Source: REEB426 sp964551975 (lineage in GTDB: Bacteria; Actinomycetota; Actinomycetes; S36-B12). Taken from it: a stretch of DNA of 36,104 nt. A program made the translations under genes and the position numbers. Location: the NCBI GenBank assembly GCA_964551975.1, contig CAZKFI010000019.1, positions 1 through 36,104 of the forward strand, in the 5' to 3' direction. Position 1 is the first letter of the stretch. Every line of letters begins with the position of its first letter. Below the pieces are notes generated by a model. It was not told the DNA's origin, ran no database searches, and saw only the letters and a list, made by a program, of their open reading frames with translations. Below are positions 6,981 through 15,234 of this stretch, piece by piece.

Positions 6981-7329
6981 TACTTCTCCTTGGTCAAAAG
7001 AACACGTGATGAGGTATCGACCTTTTGAGTGCACCATGGGAATCACCGTGTAGCAACTCAAGAGATCGGATTTGGAGAACGCTGTGAATAACCTCACGAA
7101 GCGGTCACACTTCATTGGTGCTGTCGACAAGTCGACATTCGTTGCGATTACTGGTGGTAGGGACTTTCTTTAACGTGTCTCACCAAAAATTTCCTTTGAG
7201 GTACTTACTCATTGATCTCGGGTCGCAGTAGATCAATGCAGGAGATCAATGCAGTAGATCGATGCAGTAGCCAGATCAGAGTCCAGGGGTCTCATTGTGG
7301 GCCCGGAATTGGGTGATTGAATAGACGCT
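6981..7329. other. Intergenic region with tandem repeat, no gene seen
   Basis: This divergent spacer between the fasciclin gene and the cadherin-like gene must hold both promoters. It contains the 13-base tandem repeat at 7231-7269 and a GTCGAC-AA-GTCGAC element near 7125. No coding frame or RNA gene was recognised. Confidence 0.5.
7231..7269 (+). repeat. 13-base tandem repeat, three copies
   Basis: The copies are GATCAATGCAGGA (7231-7243), GATCAATGCAGTA (7244-7256) and GATCGATGCAGTA (7257-7269); a partial GCAGTA precedes them. They lie about 60-100 bases upstream of the secreted protein start at 7330. They could be repeated regulator binding sites or slippage products. Confidence 0.6.
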
Positions 7330-8118
7330 ATGACGCATATGGCACTAGTCGAATCTCATCCGCGCACTAGATGGCGCACGGTGCGGGTCGCTCTAGCCGT
7401 CGTCACTGCCAGTGGATTGACGTTCGGACTTCAACTGTCGGGTGCCAGTTCTGCTGCCGGCGAGGAACCAAGGATCTCGGTGAAGGCTGGCAAGCCGGAT
7501 GCCGCAACAGGCAGTGTTCGCATTCGGGTAAGTGTCAGCGAAGGCTGCTACGACGGGTTCGGAGACTTTCCTCGGGACATTTGTTGGAATGACGACACGC
7601 GCCCACGCCTGCGGATACCTGAATCGACCGACCTCGGCCGCATCACTGCTGTCCGTTGGAAGGGTTTGTCAGGCAGCCTTACCTATACGCCCACGGCCAC
7701 AGCTCGCCATAAAGCTGCCAGCGAGACCGCGACAACCGCCGAAAAGCGTGATCGATTTAACATCACGGTCATAGACCAGAATGGGAACTCTCAATCAGCA
7801 CAGGTAGGCGTCCTCATTAGTCCCCAGAACACCACACCCACCGCCACGCCTGTCGTCGGACTGCCGGATGCTCAAGGTGTCGTAACGGGCAACATCGGCG
7901 CTACAGATGTCGATGGTGATGTACTGAAGTACTCCGTCACCACACCGCCGGTAAAGGGTATTGTCGTGGTGGCCCAGGATGGCGCTTTCACCTACACACC
8001 CAGGCTCACCCGAAGCACCCTTGCGAACACAGGTGGCACGGATTCCTTCGTGGTGACCGTCTCCGACGGATATGGTGGCAGCGTCAACATTCCCATTACC
8101 TGCCCTGATCATGCCTAG
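7330..8118 (+). CDS. Secreted cadherin/VCBS-like repeat protein
   Basis: This is a 262-residue exported protein. After a basic N-terminus, a hydrophobic signal (VALAVVTASGLTFGLQL) ends near GASSAAGEE. The second half holds a bacterial cadherin/VCBS-type unit. TATPVVGLPDAQGVVTGNIG is followed by ATDVDGDVLKYSVTTPP (the DxDGDxL calcium-type motif), DGAFTYTPR, and TDSFVVTVSDGYGGS. Part of a preceding unit is visible (LTYTPTATARHKAAS, KRDRFNITVIDQNGNS). In large actinobacterial surface proteins this unit is repeated many times; here the frame ends right after it (IPITCPDHA), so the protein may be a short derivative. A structural or adhesive extracellular role is inferred. The start ATG 7330 has no strong ribosome binding site; ATG 7339 is an alternative. 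Confidence 0.75.
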   Translation: MTHMALVESHPRTRWRTVRVALAVVTASGLTFGLQLSGASSAAGEEPRISVKAGKPDAATGSVRIRVSVSEGCYDGFGDFPRDICWNDDTRPRLRIPESTDLGRITAVRWKGLSGSLTYTPTATARHKAASETATTAEKRDRFNITVIDQNGNSQSAQVGVLISPQNTTPTATPVVGLPDAQGVVTGNIGATDVDGDVLKYSVTTPPVKGIVVVAQDGAFTYTPRLTRSTLANTGGTDSFVVTVSDGYGGSVNIPITCPDHA

Positions 8119-8168
8119 ACTTTCTTAGATTCTTTCAACCCAGGTAACAGCCGAATCCAAGGAGTTGC

Positions 8169-8759
8169 ATGAACACCAGATTGCGCATGAGGACAGTTTC
8201 ATCTGTCGCCGCAGTCGCGAGCTTCGCGGTAGCCATTCCCTTTGCGTTGATCTCTGCGCCGTCGGCACAGGCTTACCAGAGTTCGCAGTTGTGCGTGCTC
8301 AACTTCACCGCAGAGACGGTCCGCGCCAATTTTGTTTGGGGCCCCGTAGGGTCCCTAAACGAGCGCACTGGCTTGATCAGACCAGGCAACGAGAGCTGTG
8401 AGACGTACTCGCGAGCCGGGGGACCAGACGTCTCTGTGGGAATCAAGGTAGGGAAGTCTGCGTACGACAATCGCAATCGCCCCATCTTCAAAGGCACGAC
8501 CGTCGGGAGATTTTTCGTCAATAATCCCGCAGTGGGCTGGCCAGTCATCGCTGGCCGTGTGCAGGGATACCAAGATTGCAGTTGGGACACCTACACGAGC
8601 ACCTGCTGGTATGCCCGTCTCGGTCAGCAGCAACATCGCTGCCTACAAGAGGGGGCTTACTGGGCTCGCCCAAGTCGCGAGGCGGACTCGGGTGGCGCCA
8701 AGCAATTCCGGGTCGCAATTTATGACGCATCCACCATGCCTGCCACCTTCGGTTGCTGA
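8169..8759 (+). CDS. Secreted cysteine-containing protein, unknown family
   Basis: I do not recognise the family. The frame gives 196 residues from ATG 8169, with AAGGAG at proper spacing. A signal peptide (ASFAVAIPFALISAPSAQA) is followed by an extracellular domain. It holds six cysteines (QLCVL, ESCETY, QDCSW, STCWYA, HRCLQ and a C-terminal FGC), which could pair in three disulfides, and many aromatic residues (SWDTYTSTCWYARLG). The pattern of Asn/Arg-rich loops could suit a lectin-like or inhibitor fold, but that is a guess. It lies 50 bases after the cadherin-like protein gene on the same strand, so the two may be cotranscribed. Confidence 0.75.
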   Translation: MNTRLRMRTVSSVAAVASFAVAIPFALISAPSAQAYQSSQLCVLNFTAETVRANFVWGPVGSLNERTGLIRPGNESCETYSRAGGPDVSVGIKVGKSAYDNRNRPIFKGTTVGRFFVNNPAVGWPVIAGRVQGYQDCSWDTYTSTCWYARLGQQQHRCLQEGAYWARPSREADSGGAKQFRVAIYDASTMPATFGC

Positions 8760-8783
8760 CATCACATCGCTCTTGATGTCAGC
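8755..8783 (+). terminator. Possible terminator hairpin overlapping the stop codon
   Basis: A perfect 10-base inverted repeat (arms GCTGACATCA 8755-8764 and TGATGTCAGC 8774-8783) with a nine-base loop begins inside the last codons of the secreted protein. No T-run follows, so its role as a terminator is tentative. Confidence 0.4.
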
Positions 8784-8874
8784 GTGACGGGGTGGCGCTA
8801 CGCCACGCTACGTACCCATCGACTCCCAGCACCAATCCACGGCTGCTGGTAGCCGATAGGGGCAACCGCTTCGA

Positions 8875-9690
8875 TCATGTCAGCGGAAGGGTCACGACCC
8901 AATTGCGTACCAGTGCATTGAATGCATCCGGCTCCTCCCACATGGGACAGTGGCCGCTAGTTTCGAAGACGTGGACCTGCGCATTGGGTAACTGAGCAGA
9001 AAGCCAGTCAGCTGATGCGAGTTTCACCACCTTCTCGTCACTCCCCCAGACCAGAAGGTGCGGCACCTGGTACCCGGGGATGTCTGTGCGATAGTCCTGC
9101 ACTGTTTGGTCGGCAAGAATCAACGTTGCCGTGTTGGCGCCAGCTCGGCAGATGTCGTCAAGTAGGCGTTCGATCGTTGCCTCGTCCGGGGCGGTGTGGA
9201 ACATCTCAGGTAGGAACCCAGCCAGAAACCCACGGGCATCGTCTTGCATCATGTCGAGGTATTCGCGCAGTGTTTCGTGGTCAGCGATACCGTGCGGCCA
9301 GTCATCCTGAATGAGGTCGGATGGGCCCTGGGACACGATCACCACACCGGATACTCGCTCGTCTTCACCGAACTGACGCAAGTAATCCCAGATGACCAGA
9401 CTTCCCATGGACCACCCGACGAGCACGGCGCCATGCAGATCGAGATCTTCGACCAGTGCCCGAACATCGCGTGCGTACTGGGCAACCGAATGACCGTCAC
9501 CGGTCTGTGGCGAGGACCCGTGACCACGGAAATCCAGGGCGATAACCCGGTGGTCCTTCGCTAGGTCGTCAACATTGCGTTCAAAAAAGGCTCGGGACAT
9601 AGCTACCCCGTGCAGCAGGATGATTGGTCGACCGGAGCCGTGGTCCTCAAACGAGACCGTGGCTCCCGTGGAGAGTTCGCGTGTTGGCAT
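8875..9690 (-). CDS. Alpha/beta hydrolase
   Basis: This 271-residue alpha/beta-fold hydrolase has the nucleophile elbow GWSMG (Ser94 in residues 92-96). The catalytic acid is probably Asp218 (LLVWGSDEKVV) and the His is His247 (FETSGHCPMWEEP). The oxyanion region is ILLHGVAMS at about 24-32, and the N-terminal DFRGHGSS motif is typical. There is no signal peptide, so it is cytoplasmic. It resembles haloperoxidase-like or esterase/lactonase members; the substrate is not readable. It is the last gene of the minus-strand block, 66 bases after the LLM oxidoreductase, which suggests it hydrolyses a product of that enzyme. GAGGAA lies a few bases before ATG 9690. Confidence 0.88.
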   Translation of the reverse strand: MPTRELSTGATVSFEDHGSGRPIILLHGVAMSRAFFERNVDDLAKDHRVIALDFRGHGSSPQTGDGHSVAQYARDVRALVEDLDLHGAVLVGWSMGSLVIWDYLRQFGEDERVSGVVIVSQGPSDLIQDDWPHGIADHETLREYLDMMQDDARGFLAGFLPEMFHTAPDEATIERLLDDICRAGANTATLILADQTVQDYRTDIPGYQVPHLLVWGSDEKVVKLASADWLSAQLPNAQVHVFETSGHCPMWEEPDAFNALVRNWVVTLPLT

Positions 9691-9756
9691 TGTTCCTCAC
9701 AAGGTCTCGGGTGAGGCGACGCTACTTAGACCGTCGCCTCGAAACGGTTTGGCTGC

Positions 9757-10773
9757 CTAATCTTGCATGGATCGAATCCTGGGCAACACCTCGTTGGCCA
9801 ATTTTTGTAGTCCGCCCGCTGAGGTGAGGCCGAACGGGGTGTCGAACTCCACGCGAAGAGCGCCAGCTTCGAGGATCTCCATGGCATGGTTCGCGACGTC
9901 GTCAGCCGTGCCCCAGAACGCGAATCGGCGCAATAGGTCATCAGGGATGAGTTGCCCAGCCCCCTCCGGATCACCGGCTGCCAAACGATTCTTCACGCCC
10001 TGCAGAAGTGCGGGATCGACCTCCACGGTCGAGTCGAGGGAGGCAACGACATCGAAATAAGGAGCCGAGGCAGCGCGCACCGCCCGTGCCGCTGCCTTCA
10101 CATCATCATCGACCACGGCTACCGCATTCAGGCATATTCCGACTTTGCGGCCGGTGTTGCCTTGATCAAGGAGAGCACGAAGACGCCCAACCATTTCCGG
10201 GTTCGCCGAGCCCCCCGCCTGGATTTCATCGGCGCGCCCCGCTGCGTAGGTTGCAAGTCGTGGACTCCAAGTGCCGATGAGTAACGGGACCGTCGCGCGA
10301 TGCGGCTCGTACTCCAACCTCAGTCCTTCACCCAGCGAGTAGACCGGTCCGTCATACCCATCGGTATCGCCCGCAAGAAGCCGGGTGACAATCTCGACGG
10401 TGTCAGTGATAGCAGCGATGGAACGCGTCTGATCAATTCCCAGCTGGTCAAGCCATGCTCCGCGAACAAGCCCATAGAACGCGCGGCCCTGCGATGCCAG
10501 GTCAAGGTAGGCCACCTGCCCCGCGATCTCGACCGGATGATGCGTCCACGGCGAATAGGCCGCGACACCTAGTCGAATCCGGTCCGTCGCAGCTGCCATG
10601 GTTGAGAGAACCAGCGCAGGCGGTTGAAACATGAGATCACCGAACACGGTGATGGCATCGAAGCCAGCTTCCTCGGCAGTCGAGGCAATCGTGACGTATT
10701 CCGCGGGTGCGAAACTACCGGCTAGGCCAATTCCGACCTGCCCTGGCGTTGATGCGTCACGCATGCGAATCAC
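9757..10773 (-). CDS. LLM-class flavin/F420-dependent oxidoreductase
   Basis: This is a 338-residue luciferase-like monooxygenase family protein, a (beta/alpha)8 barrel. It starts GQVGIGLAGSFAPAEYVTIASTAEEAGFD in typical form, shows IRLGVAAYSPWTHHPVEIA (cofactor-binding region), and carries the GRAFYGLVRGAWLDQLG and VPLLIGTWSPR blocks. The GTG start (10773) overlaps the upstream stop by four bases (GTGA); ATG 10764 is an alternative. The cofactor could be F420 or reduced FMN. No flavin reductase is in the window, which slightly favours F420. A type II Baeyer-Villiger-like oxygenation followed by the adjacent hydrolase is possible, but only inferred. Confidence 0.87.
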   Translation of the reverse strand: MIRMRDASTPGQVGIGLAGSFAPAEYVTIASTAEEAGFDAITVFGDLMFQPPALVLSTMAAATDRIRLGVAAYSPWTHHPVEIAGQVAYLDLASQGRAFYGLVRGAWLDQLGIDQTRSIAAITDTVEIVTRLLAGDTDGYDGPVYSLGEGLRLEYEPHRATVPLLIGTWSPRLATYAAGRADEIQAGGSANPEMVGRLRALLDQGNTGRKVGICLNAVAVVDDDVKAAARAVRAASAPYFDVVASLDSTVEVDPALLQGVKNRLAAGDPEGAGQLIPDDLLRRFAFWGTADDVANHAMEILEAGALRVEFDTPFGLTSAGGLQKLANEVLPRIRSMQD

Positions 10774-11090
10774 GTGAGATCAGATGTGCGCAGCTCGACT
10801 TCACCGATTCGATCAATGCGCATAATCAGTCCCTCCTCGGGGTCGGGGCAGCAGACCAAGGAGTCCTGCTCGAGCCAATCCCCTGCAGGTAACCTACGCA
10901 TCTTCCCAGCCAAGAGCGGGAAGACAGCCTGCATCGCGTAGAAGCAGAAATGCTTGCCTGCCGGCACGGTCAACTGGTCACTGTTATGGACCTCGAAGTA
11001 GTCACCGACATTCATTCCACAGACTGATCGACCACGAATTTCATGGACGGTTACACGAAGGTTGAAGAGCTGCATGCTGTCATCGGCCAT
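10770..11090 (-). CDS. TIGR04076-like small protein
   Basis: The protein has 106 residues from ATG 11090, preceded by AAGGAGGA. It resembles the uncharacterised TIGR04076 family. An N-terminal LRVTVHEIRGRSVCGMNVGD strand pair (VCGMNVGDYFEV) is followed by GKHFCFYAMQAVFPLL and a C-terminal CCPDPEEGLIMRIDRI. The cysteines (VCG, HFC, VCCPDP) are conserved in relatives and could bind a metal or take part in redox chemistry. The stop overlaps the start of the LLM oxidoreductase, so translation is coupled. A role as an accessory to that oxidoreductase is an inference from context. Confidence 0.75.
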   Translation of the reverse strand: MADDSMQLFNLRVTVHEIRGRSVCGMNVGDYFEVHNSDQLTVPAGKHFCFYAMQAVFPLLAGKMRRLPAGDWLEQDSLVCCPDPEEGLIMRIDRIGEVELRTSDLT

Positions 11091-11126
11091 AGATCCTCCT
11101 TCAAGCCGCGGCTACGTACCCAAGGC

Positions 11127-11168
11127 TAGGCGCAGCCAGTGGGGCGGGGGCCGCACCGGCTGCGCCTA
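11127..11168. terminator. Long GC-rich hairpin after permease gene
   Basis: Arms 11127-11141 and 11154-11168 pair over 15 bases with one mismatch (TAGGCGCAGCC-GTG type), with a 12-base GC-rich loop. It lies 53 bases beyond the permease stop on the minus strand. No T-run follows on the minus strand. It may attenuate rather than stop transcription into the TIGR04076 gene. Confidence 0.55.
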
Positions 11169-11220
11169 AATCTCCTGGGTCCGAGGCCTCAGCACTGGCG
11201 GCAGGGAGCCAGGACGTGAC

Positions 11221-12645
11221 TTAACTCGCGGGGGCGTCGGCGTTCAGGTTAGGGCGCGCAGCCACCAGGATTGGCCCGATAACGATGCACACGACGATCG
11301 GGATGATCGCTGCGATTGCGAGCGCTTGGCTCGCCACCAGCACCGTGATATTCAACAGCGTGGTGACTACTGTGGCTGCAAGCGCTATGGCTCCCAGGAG
11401 GGGGAAGACAGTTGCGCGAATTCGGCTCACTCCCCGAGCATCGCTCTTGAAGAACCGGAGTACGCCAAGACAGGTCATGAACATCAGAAGGAGGAAGCCA
11501 AGGGTCGAGACACCGACAGTCACCGAAAGAATCTGGTCGAATGGGGTGTAGCCGAGGCCAGCGAAGATCGCTAGCAGAACCGCTATCACGATCGTCTGGA
11601 CCACTGCCGCAACGTAGGGTGAATTCTGCTTCGGATGTGTACGTCCGAGCATCTGCGGCATGAGCTTCTTGTTCGCGAGGGTATGCAGGTAGCGATTGAT
11701 GACGTTGTGGAAGGCCAACACGCAGGCAAAGAAACTCAACACAAGCAACCACTGCACGATTTGCTGGCTCAGCGGTCCAACGTAGGCGCCGAAGCTTTCA
11801 CTCAGCAGTGCACCCGGATTCTCTTCAGACTTTGCGACGATGTTGCTGTCACCCCAGGCACTCACCATCGCCCAGCAGACAACTGCGTAGAAGATGCCGA
11901 CCACGGCGAGCGCGCCATAGGTTGCCCGGCTGATCGTGCGATCCGGATCCCGCGCTTCACTGCGGAATATTGCAGTGGCTTCGAACCCGAGGAAGCCGGA
12001 AATACCGAACATGAGGCCTAGTGCCGGCGCGCCCTGGAACCAGTCTGCTGGCGTAAAGGCTGCAGTAGACAGGCCTTCGGAGGAACCCCCCTGAACGATC
12101 ACGGCGATGACCAGCACCATGCAGATTGCAATCTCAAGGATGACTATGAGAGCGAGTACTTTGCCGGAGAAGTCGATGTTTCGATATCCAAGGAAAAGGA
12201 TGATGGCTAGGAAGAGAGCGGTCCAGAGCCACCAGGGTAGGGCTGGTCCACCAATGGACACGATTTGTCCTTCAAAGACTGCACCGAGAACCGCGATGAC
12301 AGCGATTTCCACGCAGATGTAAGTAAGCATGGCGATATATGCGGCAGAAAGGCCTAGGCCTCGTCCAAGTCCGAGGGTGATGTAGGAGTAGAAAGCACCA
12401 GCTTCTTTCACGAACGGCGTCATCGCATTGAAACCAACCACAAACAGGGCAAGGATGATCGCAGCCGCGATGTACATGATGGGGAATGCGGGACCGTTTC
12501 CCACGATGATGGCCACGGGGGCCACACCACCGATCGTACTTAGCGGTGCTGCTGCCGCCACAACCATGACAATGACGCCAAAGACGCCTAGGCTGCCTTT
12601 GAGATTGCCGGTCTTATTGCCTACTTCGTCTCCTGCAATGGCCAT
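11221..12645 (-). CDS. APC-superfamily amino acid/amine permease
   Basis: This is a 474-residue inner-membrane transporter with about twelve helices. The start ATG 12645 is chosen over GTG 12654 because AGGAGG then sits nine bases upstream. The first helix region GVFGVIVMVVAAAAPLSTIGGVAP is the unwound APC helix 1 pattern. GISGFLGFEATAIFRSEARDP is the helix 6 signature FxGFExxxxxxEExxxP in diverged form. FHNVINRYLHTLANKKLMP matches the cytoplasmic loop of this group. It most likely imports a cationic or aromatic amine or amino acid by proton or sodium coupling. Its place between the IclR regulator and the catabolic enzymes suggests it feeds the copper amine oxidase. Confidence 0.92.
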   Translation of the reverse strand: MAIAGDEVGNKTGNLKGSLGVFGVIVMVVAAAAPLSTIGGVAPVAIIVGNGPAFPIMYIAAAIILALFVVGFNAMTPFVKEAGAFYSYITLGLGRGLGLSAAYIAMLTYICVEIAVIAVLGAVFEGQIVSIGGPALPWWLWTALFLAIILFLGYRNIDFSGKVLALIVILEIAICMVLVIAVIVQGGSSEGLSTAAFTPADWFQGAPALGLMFGISGFLGFEATAIFRSEARDPDRTISRATYGALAVVGIFYAVVCWAMVSAWGDSNIVAKSEENPGALLSESFGAYVGPLSQQIVQWLLVLSFFACVLAFHNVINRYLHTLANKKLMPQMLGRTHPKQNSPYVAAVVQTIVIAVLLAIFAGLGYTPFDQILSVTVGVSTLGFLLLMFMTCLGVLRFFKSDARGVSRIRATVFPLLGAIALAATVVTTLLNITVLVASQALAIAAIIPIVVCIVIGPILVAARPNLNADAPAS

Positions 12646-12654
12646 CTGCGTCAC

Positions 12655-12879
12655 CCTCCTATAGGTGCGCCACCGAACTCCGCTGGCGGCTGCGACATTG
12701 AAGCACCGGCTGGGACGGTGCAGAGGGCACTCACGTCAATCAGCCGCTGTTCGTCTTGCTCAGCGAAACAGATCTTTCGTACCCGCAGGTAGCTCCCCAA
12801 GACGCTGAAGGGCTCCCGAAATGTTCATGCCAATTACCGATAGGTCGGCTCACTCAAATCCAATGGTGCAGCGTGGTGA
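12655..12879. other. Spacer upstream of permease
   Basis: This 225-base gap separates the IclR gene from the permease gene; no coding frame was recognised. It could hold a separate permease promoter, but I see no convincing -10/-35 pair. Confidence 0.4.
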
Positions 12880-13710
12880 CTACTGGATCGCGCGCGAGGT
12901 CTCGATCATCTCCTTCGTCATCTGCAGAGCTCTGGTGAACCGTGGAATATCAGCCTGTTGAAAGGTGCCGGTTATCGACAGACCTGCTGTCAGCAGGCCC
13001 GATGCCCCGTACAGCGGAACTGCAATGCTGGAGAACCCTTGCATCACCTCCTCGCATTCGACGGCAAAGCCATCAGCGCGCACATGATCGATCTGGACTC
13101 GCAACCGGGCTGGTGAGACTGCGGAGTTGGGAGTCAATCGGGTGAGCCCGCCCTGGACCGTCGATTCAAAGAGCTGAGCAGGACCGAATGCCAAGAACAC
13201 CTTGCCGGTAGCTGAACAATGGAGGGGTACGTGTCCACCCAACTTGGAACGTGACGGCGCCTGACCGTAGGCATTGACTCGCTCAATGAACACGATCTCG
13301 TTACCCTGCAGCACGGTGAGGTGAATCGTCTGCTTTGTGGCCGCGTGCAGCGCGTGCATGAAGGGAAGCAGGGACTCGCGCAGAGCACGAGTACGCGGCA
13401 CACGTGCGCCAATCTCAAAGAGGCGGATTCCTAGGCGGTAGCAAGCCCCCGAGCGCTCCAGGAATTCCAGCTCGAGAAGTTCCTGTGCAAGGCGGTGGAC
13501 TGATGCCTTTGGCACGCCGGATCTCCGTGCGAGTTCTGACACCGTCAATTCATCATCATTAATCGTGAAGGCTTGGAGGATCAGAGCAACCTTGCCCATC
13601 ACACTGTTGGGGGATTCGGGGTGCGAAATCCCGACAGTGTGCAGGTCCACCGAATCGATGGTGGCGACCGATTCAGCAACACTCCTTGGTGATTCCGCGG
13701 CGACGGTCAT
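12880..13710 (-). CDS. IclR-family transcriptional regulator
   Basis: This is a 276-residue regulator. ATG 13710 is chosen because CGGAGG precedes it by about six bases; a GTG 30 bases upstream is also in frame. The N-terminal winged helix-turn-helix (VALILQAFTINDDELTVSEL, ARRSGVPKASVHRLAQEL) is followed by the GAF-like ligand-binding domain with RLGIRLFEIGARV, HCSATGKVFLAFGP and GLSITGTF motifs of the family. IclR proteins usually control neighbouring catabolic genes, mostly as repressors relieved by the pathway substrate. Here it sits between aldehyde dehydrogenase and permease in the same direction, so it probably controls the amine cluster and itself. The ligand is unknown. Confidence 0.93.
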   Translation of the reverse strand: MTVAAESPRSVAESVATIDSVDLHTVGISHPESPNSVMGKVALILQAFTINDDELTVSELARRSGVPKASVHRLAQELLELEFLERSGACYRLGIRLFEIGARVPRTRALRESLLPFMHALHAATKQTIHLTVLQGNEIVFIERVNAYGQAPSRSKLGGHVPLHCSATGKVFLAFGPAQLFESTVQGGLTRLTPNSAVSPARLRVQIDHVRADGFAVECEEVMQGFSSIAVPLYGASGLLTAGLSITGTFQQADIPRFTRALQMTKEMIETSRAIQ

Positions 13711-13748
13711 GACATGCCTCCGATCATGGTCACTGCGCACAGCTTTTG

Positions 13749-15197
13749 TTAGGGCTCCAAGCCGATGAATACGCCCTTGGGTTCAGTGAATTCATCGATC
13801 GCGAAGGCGCCCATCTCCCTGCCCCAACCGCTCAGCCCGAAACCACCCCAGGGCGCACCCGGATCGATCAACGGAAGCAGATTGATAAACACCGTTCCGG
13901 CACGCAGTCGCTTCGCCATCGTGTGCGCAAGCACCAGATCCCTTGTCCAGACCACGGCTGCCAACCCGTAGTCGCTTGAGTTTGCGCGAGAGACGGCCTC
14001 GTCTTCATCGTCGAACGGCAGTATGGAAATAACTGGTCCAAAGACTTCTTCCTGAGCAATTCGCATGTGGTCGGAGACGTTCGTGAAAACTGTCGGCTCA
14101 AGGAAGTGACCGCGATCCAACCCGTCGTGTTCAAGAATGCGACCGCCGTAGATGAGTTCTGCGCCTTGCGATCGTGCTCCTTCAATGTAGGAAAGGACTC
14201 GATCAACTTGACCACGGGTAATGAGCGGTCCCAGCTCAGTTCCGTCACTTGTTGCCGGACCGACCCGCATCTGCCTGGCAGCCTCGGCAATGCGCTCTGC
14301 AAATTCGTCGGAGCGACTGCGGTGCACGAACGTACGTGTGTAAGCGCCACATGCCTGACCGCTATTGAAAAGGGCCCCGCGGAGATTTCCGAGAATCGCC
14401 TGTTCCATATCTGCGGAAGCTGTGACGATGCTGGGAGCCTTACCACCAAGTTCCAGACTCACCCGCTTCAGCGTTGGCGCAGCGTCCGCCACGATCTGAC
14501 AGCCGACCTCAGTTGATCCGGTGAAGGAGACCTTGTCCACACCACGGTGACGGACAAGTGCCTGCCCAACTTGAGGGCCACCGAGGACCACTTGGACCAC
14601 ATCTCCCGGAATACCCGCCTGGTGGCAGAGATCAACGAGTCGCCAGGTCGACCATGAGGCCTGCTCGGCGGGCTTGAGAATGGCGGTGTTCCCAGTGGCC
14701 AGAGCCGGCGCCAGTTTCCATGCAGCAATGGCTAGGGGCACATTCCAGGGTGTGATGAGTGCACAGACACCGATGGGTTCTCGCGTGGTGTAGTGCAGGG
14801 TATTGGGAATCGAGACCTGCGAGAGGCGGCCCTCGATCTTGGTAGCGAAACCGGCGTAGTAGCGAAATACCTGTGCGGCAAGTGGAGCGTTTACGCCACG
14901 CGACATGCCCAATGGCATGCCAGCGTCGTTGGCATCCATCAATGCAAGTTCGTCGGCATGCTCTTCGATGAGTGACGCGACGCGCCAAAGCAGTTCGCCT
15001 CGTCTATCAGCGCTGATATCGCGCCATTCGGGTATTTCCATGCCTCGACGGGCGGTGGCGACAGCTCGGTCAACGTCCTCAGGCGACGCATGCGCAAAGG
15101 TGAAGAGCTCAGTGCTGTCCGAGGGATTGTAGGAGTACTCGATTTCGCGGGACTCCGCTGTCGCCGCCTCACCGCCGATGATAGAGGTCAGCATCAT
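13749..15197 (-). CDS. NAD(P)-dependent aldehyde dehydrogenase (second copy)
   Basis: The protein has 482 residues from ATG 15197 (or the next codon, also ATG). It carries the general base Glu249 (LELGGKAPSIV) and nucleophile Cys283 (NSGQACGAYTR). The cofactor loop FTGSTEVG is at about 225-232, the Lys of ILKPAEQAS at about 175, and PWNVPL at about 150-155. Near the C-terminus, EEVFGPVISILPFDDEDEA is the family block. It oxidises an aldehyde to the acid, here probably the aldehyde formed by copper amine oxidase or a later intermediate. It starts 38 bases after the stop of the first aldehyde dehydrogenase. The two share the family fold but differ clearly in sequence, so they probably act on different aldehydes. 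Confidence 0.93.
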   Translation of the reverse strand: MMLTSIIGGEAATAESREIEYSYNPSDSTELFTFAHASPEDVDRAVATARRGMEIPEWRDISADRRGELLWRVASLIEEHADELALMDANDAGMPLGMSRGVNAPLAAQVFRYYAGFATKIEGRLSQVSIPNTLHYTTREPIGVCALITPWNVPLAIAAWKLAPALATGNTAILKPAEQASWSTWRLVDLCHQAGIPGDVVQVVLGGPQVGQALVRHRGVDKVSFTGSTEVGCQIVADAAPTLKRVSLELGGKAPSIVTASADMEQAILGNLRGALFNSGQACGAYTRTFVHRSRSDEFAERIAEAARQMRVGPATSDGTELGPLITRGQVDRVLSYIEGARSQGAELIYGGRILEHDGLDRGHFLEPTVFTNVSDHMRIAQEEVFGPVISILPFDDEDEAVSRANSSDYGLAAVVWTRDLVLAHTMAKRLRAGTVFINLLPLIDPGAPWGGFGLSGWGREMGAFAIDEFTEPKGVFIGLEP

Positions 15198-15234
15198 GGC
15201 GCAACCACTTTCTGTTCGGTTTTGAATTGGAATC

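Noticed and set aside
8792..8874. A possible further gene relic between the secreted protein and the hydrolase
   Set aside because: Both strands were read in all frames, and no homologous stretch could be recognised.
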